Assembly (NCBI RefSeq): GCF_028389875.1 | Contig: NC_084663.1 | Location: 121,481,801 to 121,545,800 of the forward strand | From: Rhea pennata | Taxonomy: Eukaryota > Chordata > Aves > Rheiformes > Rheidae | Length of the DNA stretch: 64,000 nt | Direction: 5' to 3' | Shown: piece by piece, positions 1-12,530 of the stretch | How the letters are laid out: every line of letters starts with the position of its first letter | How positions within the stretch are numbered: the first letter of the stretch is position 1 | Made by a program: the position numbers and the translations under genes | Notes under the pieces: generated by a model | Told to the model about the DNA's origin: nothing | The model's input: only the letters and a program-made list of their open reading frames with translations | Databases searched by the model: none

Positions 1-890
1 AGCTAAAAAAGTTACCATTTCCTATGTCTTGAGGGTGGGGGGAAAGCAGCTGCAGCTATGTGAAAGGAAATACTGGTTTCGTTTCAACATTCAAAAGGGT
101 CAGTGGTCTATGTAAAGCCATGTATCATCTAACAAATGCATGGCTTTTATATAAATCAGGCAAGTGTGAGGTAATACTAATACAAATAGTAAAAGGGCTG
201 TGTTTTCTTTCAGAAATGTTACTGACTACTTTCTCATCTGTGGGGCACTAATTTCCTGGGAAAGAAAAATATGAGGCTGTAAAATAAAGAATAATAGAAA
301 ATTTATGAATTGTATTAGTTCTTTTATTTCTTTGAAAAATTGCACAGTACTAGACTACTGAAAGAATAAAAGCTGTGATTAACTTTCATTAGAAAGGACT
401 CAATGTGAGGAAAAAAAAAAGACCTAGAAATCATAGCTATTATAGAGTATGAAGTTTGAGTTGGGATGTCTGGCTGATATTTCCTGTTTGAGTAGGTCCA
501 AAGATTGAGAAATTCTTGATGGAAGTTTCTAGTTTAACAAGCTGTGGTGGAAAAGAGGACAAACAGGTTAAGGGATGTATTTTTTTCCCCAGATTACAAG
601 AGGTGTTAGAAAGTACTTGTCTAGCTGTAGCATATCAAAAACAGTGTTGCGCATGTATTAGACAATTTTTAGCAATTGTTTTCCCACCTGTCTTTCAATG
701 TGCTTACTAACTATGATTCCAGTTAGTAAAACTGAATTATGGCGAATTGTTACAGGCACAAAATAGGCTATGAGGTGGATTGGAATCAAATGGGACTACT
801 TATCCATGTTAGATATGCTGAAAGGTGTTTCCCAATAAAAAAAAAATTAAAGAGGGCAGATATCAGAAATTTTTGTTAGGTTCCTATCAC
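1..890. other. No recognisable gene, downstream of TFF2
   Basis: AT-rich sequence with short A-runs (near 409 and 837). The open frames are under 65 codons and none resembles a known protein. If human synteny holds, TFF3 would lie further left, outside the window. Confidence 0.5.
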
Positions 891-910
891 GTTTCTAAAG
901 CAAAAAGTGC

Positions 911-916
911 TTTATT
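911..916 (-). terminator. TFF2: Poly(A) signal of TFF2
   Basis: AATAAA on the minus strand lies about 225 bases beyond the TFF2 stop codon. It is the first such signal after the stop, so the transcript probably ends near 890. Confidence 0.65.
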
Positions 917-1138
917 TCTCAGCATAAAGTAGATAGTTTGATAGCTACATCTCTACTGTCAAGTTTGTTGAGGACTTGAGCTTGCATATGAGCCCATCTG
1001 CCTGCACAGCCACATAACCTGTGAGTGATTGATCACTAACACCTGCCCTTTATGTGAGACTCTGGTATTTTTAGGATTAAGCTTTTTTCTCACACTCTGG
1101 GCAATACTCTGAACTCACACTGGTGAGGAAGGGAGATC

Positions 1139-1182
1139 TCATCCTGCACATTGCCTGTAACACGACCACTCCCAGCGTTTGA
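1139..1182 (-). CDS. TFF2: TFF2 exon 4 (C-terminal tail and stop)
   Basis: A TTGCTCTGCAAG acceptor, only 100 bases after the exon 3 donor, restores the frame and encodes [14 protein letters not shown] followed by TGA. Human TFF2 ends in a short tail with one cysteine that pairs with the N-terminal CQC motif. Here the tail is longer and has two cysteines. The exon is inferred from splice signals and phase. Confidence 0.7.
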
Positions 1183-4100
1183 CTTGCAGAGCAAGCCAAG
1201 AGCAGATACGGTATAATACCCTCCTAGGAGCTGTCATATGTCTCTGGGGAAGTACAGGAAAAGGTTTCATGCAGGTCCTTACCTTCACGCAATGTGCGGC
1301 GGTAGAAGCACCAGGGGACACCAGCGGGATGTGGCACAAAACAGCAGCCCTGCTTTTCACACTGCTGAGCTGTGATGCCAGGGTAGCCACAGTTTACTCT
1401 GGCTTCAACCTCAGAAGGACATACTTTCCTGACTGTGTAAAACAAACACAAAGGAAGAAGGCCATATTACTTTATGTTTCTTTTTACTGGTACAGTATTG
1501 TTCTTCTTACTCTGACCCCTAGTCAGGGATCCAAGGAGCTGTAAATGAGCAAAGCTGACAGCCCAGGTTAAAAGGCCCCTGCCACAGAATCTGTGGTTAT
1601 CTGTAACCTGCTCATTAAAACTCCTTAGTAGCATGATGGGTAGAGACCTAGGTTCCCTGCTGCACCAAGCGCAGGTAGTTGTGTGGATGATGGTGGGGGT
1701 TACAAATCCCTGGTGAAAAAGGGGTTATACCAGCTGGAGCTGCTGAGATGCAGCCAGCTGCCTTGCAGGGTGCAGGGTCTTTGTACCCCCCACGCCCTCA
1801 GGGGTACAGCTGGCTGCATTTGTGCCAGCAAACCCAAGAGAGGAACTCAGAGTGCTCACCCCAGAGGGGACCGTCTGCTGTGCTCTAGGGCTTAAAGCGG
1901 GGAAAATCCTGCCTGGCGGGCACAGATGCAGCTTTACATTTTTATAGATCTAGTGATGGAGTGAAAAGCCATATGTCCCCCATAACAGCACTAGGGATGT
2001 TGGCTTTGGACCAGGGTGTTGCCCAGAAGTGGCCCGATGCAAGGAGCTAACCCCAGTGCATCCTGGCCAATGTAAAAGAGTTGGCTGCAGGGAAGGGGTG
2101 GAAGGACCTGCCATCTCTGCATGAAGACTTCAGTTACAGAAAGGAGGTAAGTTGTTTAGGGGGAAAATCACTGTAACTATTCAAGAAAATGAAGGAAAAA
2201 ATTGATATAGGAGTTCAAATTTTCCAGTAGAGATTTACTGGAAATCCAAGGAGAAAAGGATCTGCCCTGGGGTAGTTTGGAGATTTCACTTGATGATGAC
2301 TGACAACAAAACAAGAGAGAGAGATAACAACTAAGGGAACTTATACTGTGAACTAGGCAGAAAGGGAAGTAAGTAGCAATTACCAAAAGAGCCTGAAGAA
2401 AAGAAAACAAAAAACTAGAAGTTGCAGAATGCAAGGGTCTTTTTAAAAGGCATTAAACAACTGCAGATGGACTCATCTACTGAGGACTTTCTGATTTCTT
2501 TGCTGTGCAGTACTAAAGTCCTCATTAGCTACTTAGAAAACCTATTTAAGTAGGTGCTAAAGATCCCTTGCTCAAGACAACAGCTGTCAGTGACACATTT
2601 TCAAATGATCAGCTTGGGTTAGTTGATAACTGGAAGCCCGAAGAGAAAGGAAATGGTTGCTGCAAGGAGAAGCAAGATTTGACTCTGCACAGTACTACCA
2701 GCAGTTTTCTAATAGATGTCTATGCCCATTTGGCTGGCCTTACAGTAAAAGCAGTTATTCCCTAGTTGTACATATTTCTGCATAATCAAGCAATAGGCAG
2801 ATCAGTGTTTCTAATATATTACCTCTCCTGTCTTTTGGAGAGAAGCACCAAGGAACGCCAGGGACTGAAGCATTGAAACAGCATCCAGCTCTCCGGCACT
2901 GTTCTGCTGTGATTCCTGGGTATCCGCAGTTCTTCCTCTCAGCGGGGGCCATATTACACTGGCATCTTGCTGTTGAGGACAAAACTAGTAAATTACTAGG
3001 TGTCTGTTTGTACACTTGCTGCTGAAAGTCCATTCATCAATTATCTATCGGGAACAACCAACTTTCCCTAGACTATGGCAGTCTTGCAAGTATACATTTT
3101 CTGTGGCTTGCTGAGATCAGTACATGAGCATTTTTAAATCTGCTACTGGTAAAAAGATAGCAGGTGAAATGCTAGACGTGTTACAGTTGGAGTGAAACTC
3201 CCACTGATTTCAGTAAGGTCTGTACTTCACTGATTGAGAATCTGTGGTCTCACCTGCAGCCAGCCCAGCTCAGCACAGTGAGGGTCAAGGATAAAATGGT
3301 AAAATATATAACTTCAAACGTTACACCAGTGAATGTTTGTTGTTTTGCCCATCTCACAGATTCGCAGAATATTTGGAGTAGGAAAGCACCTCTTGAGATC
3401 GTTAGGTCTAAGCCCTCTGCTCAAGTAGGTAAGCTAGAGCAGGCTGCCCAGGACTGTGTACGGTCAGATTTTGAGTATTTCCAAGGATGGATACTGCACA
3501 GTCTCTCTGGGCAACCTGTTTCAGTGTTCAGCCGCCCTCACAGTAAACAAGTTTTTTTCTCATACTCAGGTAGAATTATCTGTATTTCATTTTGTGCCCA
3601 TTGCCTCTCATCCCATCACTGGCACCACTGAGAATAGTCTATCTCTATCTTCCTTACTCCTCCCCACCAGATATCTCATTTGAAGAAAGAAAGAGTTAGA
3701 GATATTAAAATAGGTGGAAGGATGCAAAATCTCTGTCTTCAGATGACCATAAAAAACATACGATCATGTACAAATAGTTACAGGTGTGCTTTCAACATTT
3801 TAAGTCCACCTCACAGTCCTCCTCAACCTAGAAATTCTGGAGATACCACTAGAGCTCTGTTACTGAATTACCTACTTTGCACTTTTTGTCTAAATGATTG
3901 CCTTTTATTGAGGAGGCAGATAGATTTCTTTGAACTTGTATTCACATGACAAAGTAGCATAAAATAAATGTCAGAGGACTAGAGACAGAGCTAGTTCCTG
4001 CAGTCCTTCTGGAGGAAAGGTTTATTTAGTAAACTGGATAAATCATTTCAGGCATTTCTGCACCTCTACCTTTATAGCAGGCTCCTGGTTGTTCTGCTAA

Positions 4101-4423
4101 CATAAGAGTTCTCCTGGAGTCTGTTCCTGATGTCAATATACTACATACACAAGTGTATTTTTTTGCCACAGATTTCTCTGCAAAAATTAAAAAATAGACT
4201 CTAGCTTCTGGACAAGTACCAGAGCAAGATATTCACTATTTGATACATAGACTGGAGCTGTCCTCCTGCTGCAATTACAATATCAGTAGCATCAGGCCCA
4301 CATACATACCCATCAAGGCAACACCAAGCAAGCGTACTTACTTGGTGGCAACCTTGCTTCTGTCAAGGTGCTGAGAGCTACGACGAGGATGATGGAGAGC
4401 ACACAGATCCCTTTCAGATCCAT
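1139..4423 (-). CDS. TFF2: Trefoil factor 2, complete four-exon gene
   Basis: Coding exons are 4423-4342, 2969-2823, 1432-1283 and 1182-1139, and they join in one frame to about 140 residues (human TFF2 has 129). All introns are GT-AG and phase 1, as in the family. Residues 1-23 are a hydrophobic signal peptide starting [10 protein letters not shown]. Domain 1 (exon 2, about residues 30-72) has the CQC start, NCGYPG, AGCCF and GVPWCF. Domain 2 (exon 3, about residues 81-122) repeats NCGYPG, QGCCF and GVPWCF. Two tandem trefoils with the extra CQC cysteine identify TFF2 rather than TFF1 or TFF3. As known for the family, the product is a secreted, protease-resistant peptide that works with mucins in epithelial repair. 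It has a TATA box and a poly(A) signal and no lesions. The short last exon is the least certain part. Confidence 0.93.
1283..1432 (-). CDS. TFF2: TFF2 exon 3 (second trefoil domain)
   Basis: This 150-nt phase 1-1 exon follows a TTTGTTTTACACAG acceptor and ends at GTAAGG. All six cysteines and the WCF core are kept. If the donor were ignored, the frame would read on to a stop at 1224. Confidence 0.94.
2823..2969 (-). CDS. TFF2: TFF2 exon 2 (first trefoil domain)
   Basis: This 147-nt phase 1-1 exon follows a TTTTGTCCTCAACAG acceptor and ends at GTAATA. It encodes CQC and then a complete six-cysteine trefoil (NCGYPG, EQC, AGCCF, GVPWCF). NAS in the loop after CCF is a possible N-glycosylation site. 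Confidence 0.95.
3352..3680 (-). mobile_element. CR1 LINE 3' fragment, diverged
   Basis: The plus strand reads as the reverse complement of a CR1 3' region: TCACAGA-TTCGCAGAAT, then blocks resembling AGGCTGCCCAGGA, CTCTGGGCAACCTGTTTCAG and CCCTCACAGTAAA. The element is 5'-truncated, well diverged, and lies in TFF2 intron 1 in the same orientation as the gene. Confidence 0.75.
4342..4423 (-). CDS. TFF2: TFF2 exon 1 (signal peptide)
   Basis: The 82 coding nucleotides give 27 residues plus one base before a GTAAGT donor. The ATG lies 83 bases downstream of a TATAAAA box. The exon length and end phase equal those of the trefoil relic exon at 16220-16301 on the other strand. Confidence 0.93.
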
Positions 4424-4505
4424 TGCTGTCAAGAGCCCTCAGGCCACGGACTACTTTGAGCGGGAAGGCAGATGGAGGTGAGGTACTTTCCATTGAAGTA
4501 GCTGA

Positions 4506-4512
4506 TTTTATA
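4506..4512 (-). promoter_or_regulatory. TFF2: TATA box of TFF2
   Basis: TATAAAA reads toward the TFF2 ATG, 83 bases upstream. The expected start site, near 4480, would leave a 5' UTR of about 55-60 bases. Confidence 0.75.
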
Positions 4513-4762
4513 CACTCCTTGTGTTTGCACAGTAAGATCTGATAACATTGTTCCACACAGTACTTCATGTAGAGGTTGTGTTTTTTTTCTTTAATTAGGA
4601 AATGTTACCATGTGTATTCTGATATCTCTGATCCCTGAGATAAATTTGCAGGTTCTTGAGATCAATTATATTACTGTGCAACTCTAACTGCCTCAGTCGA
4701 CTTCATTAACATTAGAGCGTTTCAAATCTTTGAGCAGCTTTAAATGGTTGCCACTACTGAAA

Positions 4763-4763
4763 A

Positions 4764-4809
<46 letters not shown>

Positions 4810-4894
4810 AAAAAAACTACAATTTTTTTATATATATATATATATACACACATGCATGTACACACACACACACACACATTATATTTATATATAT

Positions 4895-4933
<39 letters not shown>

Positions 4934-4934
4934 C
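4763..4934. repeat. Compound microsatellite (CATA)n-(TA)n-(CA)n-(TA)n
   Basis: About 170 bases of tetranucleotide CATA repeats run into TA, then CA, then two further TA blocks. The tract starts about 250 bases upstream of the TFF2 TATA box. TA-rich blocks can form cruciforms and alternating CA can form Z-DNA. A regulatory effect is not shown. Confidence 0.95.
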
Positions 4935-7900
4935 TTCCTAAGTATATCCTTTCTGCTTCAGATTTACCCTGGCCTTAAGTCCAGTTCATATGACACTGAA
5001 AATAGTAAGGCAAGAGAAGCTGAAGGTCTGACACCTTCTAGCTTTGGAAGATATAGCATGTGCTGTGTTAGAAAACCAAGATCTTTGCTAGTTCAGGGGT
5101 TGGATTCAAACATCCCAGCTGATATATTGAATGATATGTCCAAAACAAAAAGGAAAGTTAGGCTCTCTGGAGCAAACCCATCATGCCCTGCAGGATTTTT
5201 CTTGGGAAAGTCATGGTAGAGTCTGCTTTCCATTTCCTCTGCCCTGTTACTGAACTAAATTATTCCTTCACAACTTGTCCAACATCAAGGCACATAATTT
5301 GCTGAAAACTAACTTCTGAAGCACTAGGTTTGGCCTAATAATTTCCTCATCGTTTCCTTCATGATTTAACAGATGACCTCCAATGCAGCCTTTGGAGTAT
5401 ATCAGGACATGGGACCTTTTGGATTGGACTGTTCATACAAGTTTTTATCTCCTTTTTCGATCTTTCCCACAAGTTTTTGTAACATTTCTTAACTTTTAAC
5501 TGCTTTCTAATGTTTGAACACAATTAGTCCAGCCAGATTTTCCACTTACTGGAAGAGAAGACATCATTTTCCTTGGGAAATGTGGTTCCTAACTCTGGTA
5601 GGTTGCATGATAGAACAACCAGAGTTCTCCACCAAAAGAGAACACAACTTAAGGTAAAGAACAAAGAAAAAAAAAAAAAGAAACTAGATCAAAGAAAAAT
5701 AGTTCCTCCTAGTAGCAACACTCCTTTGGAGAACAGGCGCTGTCAGCTGGGGGAAGCTGAGTGTGGTGCATTCCAGCAAGGTACATCAGGCTCCAAGGCA
5801 AAGAGGGCCCTATAGCTAGACTCATGAGACACTGGGGTGACATTTCCAGAGAAACTTCAAGTAATCAGTTGTTTTGCTAAGAAAAGTTCTGTTTACCCCA
5901 TGGAAATCTTGTTTTTTAGAGAATAGCTTTTCTTCCTTGAAAACCTTGTTGCCTGAGTTGTTTTTTCATTACTAGCCTCAGTTATGTCAAATTCAGTATA
6001 ATATATGTACTGTCAATATTAATAGCTCTGCTTTCTTGACCACCAGGGAGCTCTTCCTGTTCATCAGTAGGAAGACGATTCAATGTATTTTTTGATCTTT
6101 GACAGAACTATGTCTTTGTGTCTTTGGTTACTATATATGAGTTTATTTTGTGCCTCTTTTGTTGATAAAGATCAATGCAGAAACATTTAACTCCTACAGC
6201 TGTGTTTTGAGGATAATTTATCTGTTGAAAAGTATTTTGATCCGTGCAGGAGGGTGCTAGGTCTTCAAGGGCAAAAATAAGAGAGCTCATTTTCATGTGG
6301 TCCATCTCTGTTTAGTGCATTAATGGCATTTCATATACAAAGGCATGATTTATAAAAGAGACGTCTTGCATATTCTTTAGTTCACAAAATATCAAGCTGC
6401 AAGCAGAAGGGGACTGTGCTCCAACACTCAGTGATTCATATCATAATTTTTACTTCCATCAATGGGAGAAAACATTGGATCTAACCTTCAAAAATCCAGT
6501 CTTTTCCTTACACGCAATGTTGACAGCGGTCTTAAAGAATAACTGTGGTGCTAAGTCCAGTGAAGTCATTAGCAATTTTTCCGATGATTTTGTTTGGACC
6601 AATATCACGTCATGCAGAAGGTGTGTATGGCCGAAATGTTACCTTTGTACAAAACAAAAATGGTTATCCCAAAGGGGGAACTTCGGTGCTTTCACAGTAC
6701 TGCAAGTTCTCACCAGATTATCAGCCCGTAGTGTGAGTCAGGAAAAACTGCTGATAAAGTTTGTCACTCCTGCCTCTTACTGAATACTTAATTAAATCCT
6801 TATCCGTCAGCTGTCACCTATCCGGGCCTGATCCTACTACATTCACAAAGACAAATCTACCACTGAATTTTCACTGCGGAAAGAGTGTATGATTGTTATC
6901 TTAAACAAACACCCTGAAAGAAATAGGCTTCTTGCTTTTTGCCAGCAGATTACTTTAAAATCTTTAATATATTTATATATTAAAGCCTTGAAAATTGTTT
7001 TGGGTTTCACTGCTCAGGTTTTTCCTTCTCTTGGGCCAGCATCCATCTAGACCATTTGTTAACCCCACGTTGAGTGCCCAGGCTCTGCTAGTCCCCAAAG
7101 AGCTGACCAACTTAACTGCACCAAAAGTGCAGGCACCAGGCAGGAAAGTGTGCCAGAGGCAAAAGGGGCTTGAAGGGTTTCTTCCTCCTCTCCCAACATC
7201 TTTGTCCACCCTCTCCAGCCTCCTCTGGTTTCACAGGGCTTTTAATTGAACTGTACTGCCTATGACAGAGGCAAGCTGCTGCCTGCCTATTTTTCCTTCC
7301 CAGCAGTAGCACTGGAAAATGAGAAATTGCTATGACTGAGTGTGTTTACTAAGGATGCAATATTTTATTCTAGTATTTTAGAGCTTTTAAAGTGCATGAT
7401 TTTTTTCCCACTTCATTTAAAAACAAAGACCCAGCAACCAACAGCACAAATTAGTTTTTTGTGCTTGAGGATATTTCTGTCTGTAGTAACTACCATTATG
7501 AGTGTCAGCTTGAAAAATCTGTCATTTGGCCAACACTGTTGCACGTAATTCTGCAAAACACATCTTAAGTTTTCAATATTCCCTAAAATAAATCATCATA
7601 AAGGAAAAAAAAAAAAAAGGAGAGAGAGAAAGAAACAAAGAATCTCTCCATCAATTTTGTGTGGATTGGAGGTGGGTTTTTTTCCTTTCTTCTTGATGGG
7701 AGAAAAACATGCCACTGAAGGAGAGATTCAGAAGTGATAGTCAGACAATGCCACCTTGGGTGTAACTCACTTCATGCCACTCATTCATTGGAATACTATA
7801 TTTAAGAGACTATTTATAGAAAGTATAGCCATGAGCAATACTCTCCTCCCATATCATTAGGCTTACTGTTTGCCTTGCTCCCCTACGGTCACTTGTGTTG

Positions 7901-10289
7901 TCACCAGCCATCGACTATCTCTTGCTATCCTTCCTCTGGTCCATTTGTAGTTTTAATGGGTGGAGAAGAGACCATATAATGACTTCTGTCACCCATGCTG
8001 TGGCCAAGGCTGGTTTGCCTGCAGAGGTCTTGGGACTAGACCCGTGCCACATTCCTGTGCATGGCTTGTTCTTGCAAGACATGGTGCAGCAATGAGCTTC
8101 CTTGCTGCTGCTGTTAATGCTTAGAGAAAATTAAATAAAAGTAAAGCAGGGGGGCTGGATTTGAAGCTGTAGATTTCTGTGTGCAGTAGAAATCCCGGGC
8201 AATAGCAGAAAGTGTTCCAGTCTGCCCTGATCCCCAGTGTACATTAGAGTGACCTGGAAGCCAAGCAACTAGACGTTAGGTGACATTGTCGTCAGTTCCT
8301 GGTGTTTCTTCCTGTTCAGTGAAAGCTTAGAGCCAGTGCCCATTTATTTCAGTGCCAAACATATCTGGAGTTGGAAATTTCAAGAGACCAACAGGGACAT
8401 GTGGATTGTGCAGGGGTGTGCACAAATATCAGGAAGAGGCGCTTGGCTAGAGTTGCAGCTCACCTGTTTGGGTCAGTTGTGTGATGAACGAGTGGGCTCA
8501 GTGCCTGGTACCAGAAACTGCCGCTGCTCCAGTAGCATGCATCCTGATCTCAGATTTGCATTTGGCTCCTCTAGCAGGGGTTATTCTCTAGCTCAAGTAG
8601 CACATATATGTTTTTGAAGCTAAAAAGGCAGTACTCTGAGTGGGTGTGGGAGGAATTTTTGTTATTTGTAGAAATAGATTTGTCGCAAAACAGACCCAAG
8701 AATTTTGTTTTCCACAGAACAACAAGGAAGTTGTGCTGATGTTGTGCCACAGATTGGAGGTGTCTGCCCAGAGCACTAGGTACTGTGGTGCACACATGGG
8801 CCACCCTCCCCAGGCTTGACTAAGCCTTGCTTGTCACTATTTCAGGGCTTGCTGCGTTGCAAGCAATTAGACAAACCATGTTTCAGAGTGAAGCTTAAAA
8901 ATATCACTTCTGCAAAAATACAGGCAAGCCAAACTATAGAGTATAAATCCACACAGCTTGAAAATATCTGTGCACCCAGAGTGAAATCTGTGACAGGTGA
9001 GATTTTGGAAAAATTTAAATGCTTATTTATACATCTAAGAAAGCCCCTACTGTCCAGCAACAGATTTTGTAAGTCTCTAATTGCACGGCCACTGTCTGGC
9101 TTACTTCTGCAAGCCACACTGCAGAGAAACCTTTCTTTATTGCATAGAAATGTCAGACATGGGAACAGGGGTAGATATTTGTGATAAGGGAAAAGATAGG
9201 GAGGTGCTGGGTCAGGAGAAATAGGAAGTAGAGAGGAACTCTGTGACCCTACATGCACATGAGTACAGATTACATTACTGCAGCAAGGAGTGTCCCAGAG
9301 CTCTTTCTGTGTCCCTCAAGCTGCTAGGTGCACTGTCAAGGGGACCAAAATCTGAATCGGGTGGGATTGGAGAAAGGACTGCACGCCTCAAGCAGTAAAG
9401 AAAAAACAAAACTTGAAAGTGGTAGAGACAGAGCTATATACGGTCTCAGACAGGTCTATTCTCTAAGATTTTTTGATCAGTGTCTCCAGAGTAGTGAGAA
9501 AACCTTGGTATTTCCAGCGTAAATGAGGGAGGGCGATTAGCCTTGCACATATTTTAGCTAGATGACTTAGTACATAAAAGCTCTCAGCTCAGGCTGTTAT
9601 CTACCTATCTACCAAACAACACCGTGGATTCAAAAAATAATCAGAGAAAAACCCTGCATTTTATCTGTGGGAATGAACAGTTCAAAGTAAAAATTCAGAT
9701 CCATTCAAAAGTGTCCTATCGCTTAGATAAATATACCTACGTAAGATATACTAATGCAGATGCCAAAACCAACTTTGACTTGGTGTGTACAAGCTAATTC
9801 ATAGGACTTTTGTAAAAGAACGTATCATTTATGAAAAACAGAGGCATGGGTGGGAGAGGGCTTTTGTCACGTCGTGGTCAATATCCTCAAATGAGGTAAA
9901 ACGGAAAAAAATAATTATTTGAAGCTAATCAAATATACAAGCTGGAGATGAGGCAGATCGAAAGGTCTGAAATTAAACATCTAATGCATTGCAAAAAGAT
10001 TCAGTTTCAACTGCAAAGTTCAATGCCAATTTCAAAATACGTGAGTGTATTATTTTCCTAATGCTTCTGGATTCTCTAGACAGAACATGAAGCCTCCACC
10101 TCCATACCTCCATTGTCATCATCATTATTATTATTATTATTATTATTTTGTAAAAATGGAAGAAACACCAGCAAATGCTTGTTACTCCTGAGATGAGGCT
10201 GGAGCCTGTAGAAGAAATTAAAATTTACCCAAACATCTGAAACATTTTGAAAAATTACCCAAACATTGGCTGTGAACAGCTAGTCAGGG
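4935..10289. other. Gene-poor intergenic stretch
   Basis: No exon, RNA gene or young transposon could be recognised on either strand. It holds short A-runs (near 5668 and 7603) and chance open frames, of which the largest (about 138 codons near 8842-9258, minus) has no domain-like pattern. Confidence 0.5.
10114..10147. repeat. (ATT)n microsatellite
   Basis: About ten ATT/ATC trinucleotide units lie just upstream of the ancient CR1. Confidence 0.9.
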
Positions 10290-12530
10290 ACAAGTGCACT
10301 TGTTAGGTTTTTTTCTAGACCTCATCAATCAGTGCAGTGTGGATCAAATTGTCAGACACCCCAGAAGAGGAGAAGCAGCTCTCAAACTGGTCCTGAGAAA
10401 TGCAGAAGATCTCGCCACTGAGGAGCCTCTTTATGATAGTGGTCATTTGTATTCTAGTTTACCATGCCCTGAGAGCAAAAAAGTCCAAATCTTGAACTAT
10501 TAACTTCTAAAAGGGGAAATATATAAACCAGGTAAGGTTATTTAAAGGAACTTAAAAGAAGAGTAAAATGAATGAGCTGCTTGCAAAGAGCAGGATGCTA
10601 TTTAAAGACACAATACAAGAGGCTCAGAGTAAGTATTTACCACCAAATAAAAAAATAGAAAAAGGATGTCCTCAAGCATACACATAGAACCAGGACAGTT
10701 AGGTAGCTGAGAAAAAGAAGTTACTAGAAGCAAAAAGACTTTCTTCAAAAAGGACCCCACAGCCAAATAAGGAAAACAGAAAAACAGGCTTATTGTAAGG
10801 TAATAGAATAATAGAGAATAAATAACTTTTTTATGATAAGAGACAAAGGTCAGCTATCAAAAGGGAGAGAAGAGGATTTTTGCTGTTCAACGTATTCATA
10901 AATGATCAAGAAATGCTGATGAATAATGAGGTGATGAATTTGATGATGACTCATAATAATTATATTTTATATTTTTCAAAAGTGCAGGTAACTGTAAAGC
11001 TACAGAAACATCTTAAAAGACTGAGTGATTGGATGATAAATGGCAGGTGAAATGCAGGGTGAGGATGTGCAAAGTAATGCGCATGGAGGAAAAATAATCC
11101 TAATTATATAAACAAAAAATGGTCTTTAATTAACTATTGTAATTCAGAAAGAGACTTTAGCATAACTGTAGATATGCCAATGAATACTGAAAGTGTCAAA
11201 AAGGCAAACTGAGTTTTAGGAGCAATGGAATTGAGGACAAAACAGCAAATATCATTTTAATACTGAAATAATACTATGAATAATAATAATACTGAAATCG
11301 ATGCTGCACTCATGCCCAGATCACTTTGTAAAGTTCTGGTTGCCCTAAGTTGAAAAGGGAAAAAATATAATTGGAAGAATAACAAGAAGAGTTCTCTGGC
11401 TCATGATATGTATGAACTATGAAAAAAAGTTTTGAAAATTGTAAGGATTCTTGAAACTGAGTTGTCACAGAATAAAAGAAGTTTTCTCCTGAGTAAATAA
11501 CTGGGAAATAGGCAGAGGATGGGAGTCAGTGGTCAACTTTTGCTGTAGGGAGAGGCTATAAGGAGTCTCCTGCTGCTATGCTGGGATGTTTGCAGTGAAA
11601 CAAACTCACAAACCATTGGGAGAAAGAGGTGCAAGGGCTAGATTTGTTGACAAGATAAATTTTTCGTGATAGTAAAGATATAAGCCAAGATATAGGGTTT
11701 TTACAAAATTGAATGACTGCAGAATGAGCAGCTCTGAGCTGCTTATTATCTTCCAGGCCTGAGAGAGCATTTAAGTATCATATTAGCATATGGAGTACAA
11801 AAGACAGTTTTATGAAAACAGCAGGTTGGTGCTTAGCAACCACCAGAAAAGCAAATGGAAAGTTAACAGCTATCAGGGAAGGGATTGGGAATAACACAGA
11901 GAACATAGTTACACCATTGTGTGCTCACTTTTTTAATACTATATTCTTAGTTTCCAGCCTAGAGCTGTAAAAGGTCTCATGAAGGGTGGGAGGGAAGGTT
12001 AGAGGCACAGAACAGCATCCACGTGGAGAAAGGCCAAGCACATCAGGTCTCTCCAGGCTGTGAGGAAGCATGGCAGAGATCTGTAAAAATCAAAAGAGGC
12101 ACAAGAACGTAAAAATAATTCATTGTCTCATCTAATATAATAGTTATAGTACCTCAAAAAGTCAAAATTCTGAGTTGCAGATTTAAAACAAGTGAAAGAA
12201 GACAGTTCTTCACAGAATATGTAGGTAAGATGGAATTTAGCCGTGGAACTCCCTGCTGCACAATATTGTGAGTGCTGAAACTTTACATGCTTGAAAACCA
12301 GTGGGATGAATTCATAGAAAAAAAAAATCAGTTGAAGCTATTAAGTCCAAAAACTGTAAGTCTACCCCAGGAAATCTCCAAGCTGAAAATCACTGAAGGT
12401 TAGAAGCATATTCCAGGAGAGTATCACCGTCTGACTGGTCTTCAACTCTTTCCTTGACATCTACTCCTGCTACTCTTGAGGTCAAGGTAATGGCTGGCTG
12501 GACTTTAAGCAATGTTCCTCACTATTTCTC
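10290..12530 (+). mobile_element. Ancient, heavily decayed CR1-family LINE
   Basis: Several blocks follow CR1 order on the plus strand. At 10294-10500 there is an endonuclease-like stretch (RHPRRGEAALKLVLRNAEDL). At 10880-11130 there are reverse-transcriptase palm and thumb remnants (FNVFINDQ, LKRLSDW, and a CKVMHIG-like stretch). At 11310-11410 there are YCVQFW-like and RATKMI-like relics. At 12200-12330 the late ORF2 block resembling LWNSLP and KFMEE appears, and at 12365-12420 the 3' UTR block GAAATCTCCAAGCTGAAAAT. Many stops and frameshifts are present. About 11500-12170 aligns poorly and may hold other sequence. This copy is much older than those at 40.9 and 47.3 kb. Confidence 0.7.

Noticed and set aside
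1139-1390. 83-codon minus-strand frame over TFF2
   Set aside because: Only its last 14 codons are coding, as exon 4. The rest is the wrong frame of exon 3.
1179-1544. 121-codon plus-strand frame opposite TFF2
   Set aside because: It is the antisense shadow of the trefoil exon and has no protein features of its own.
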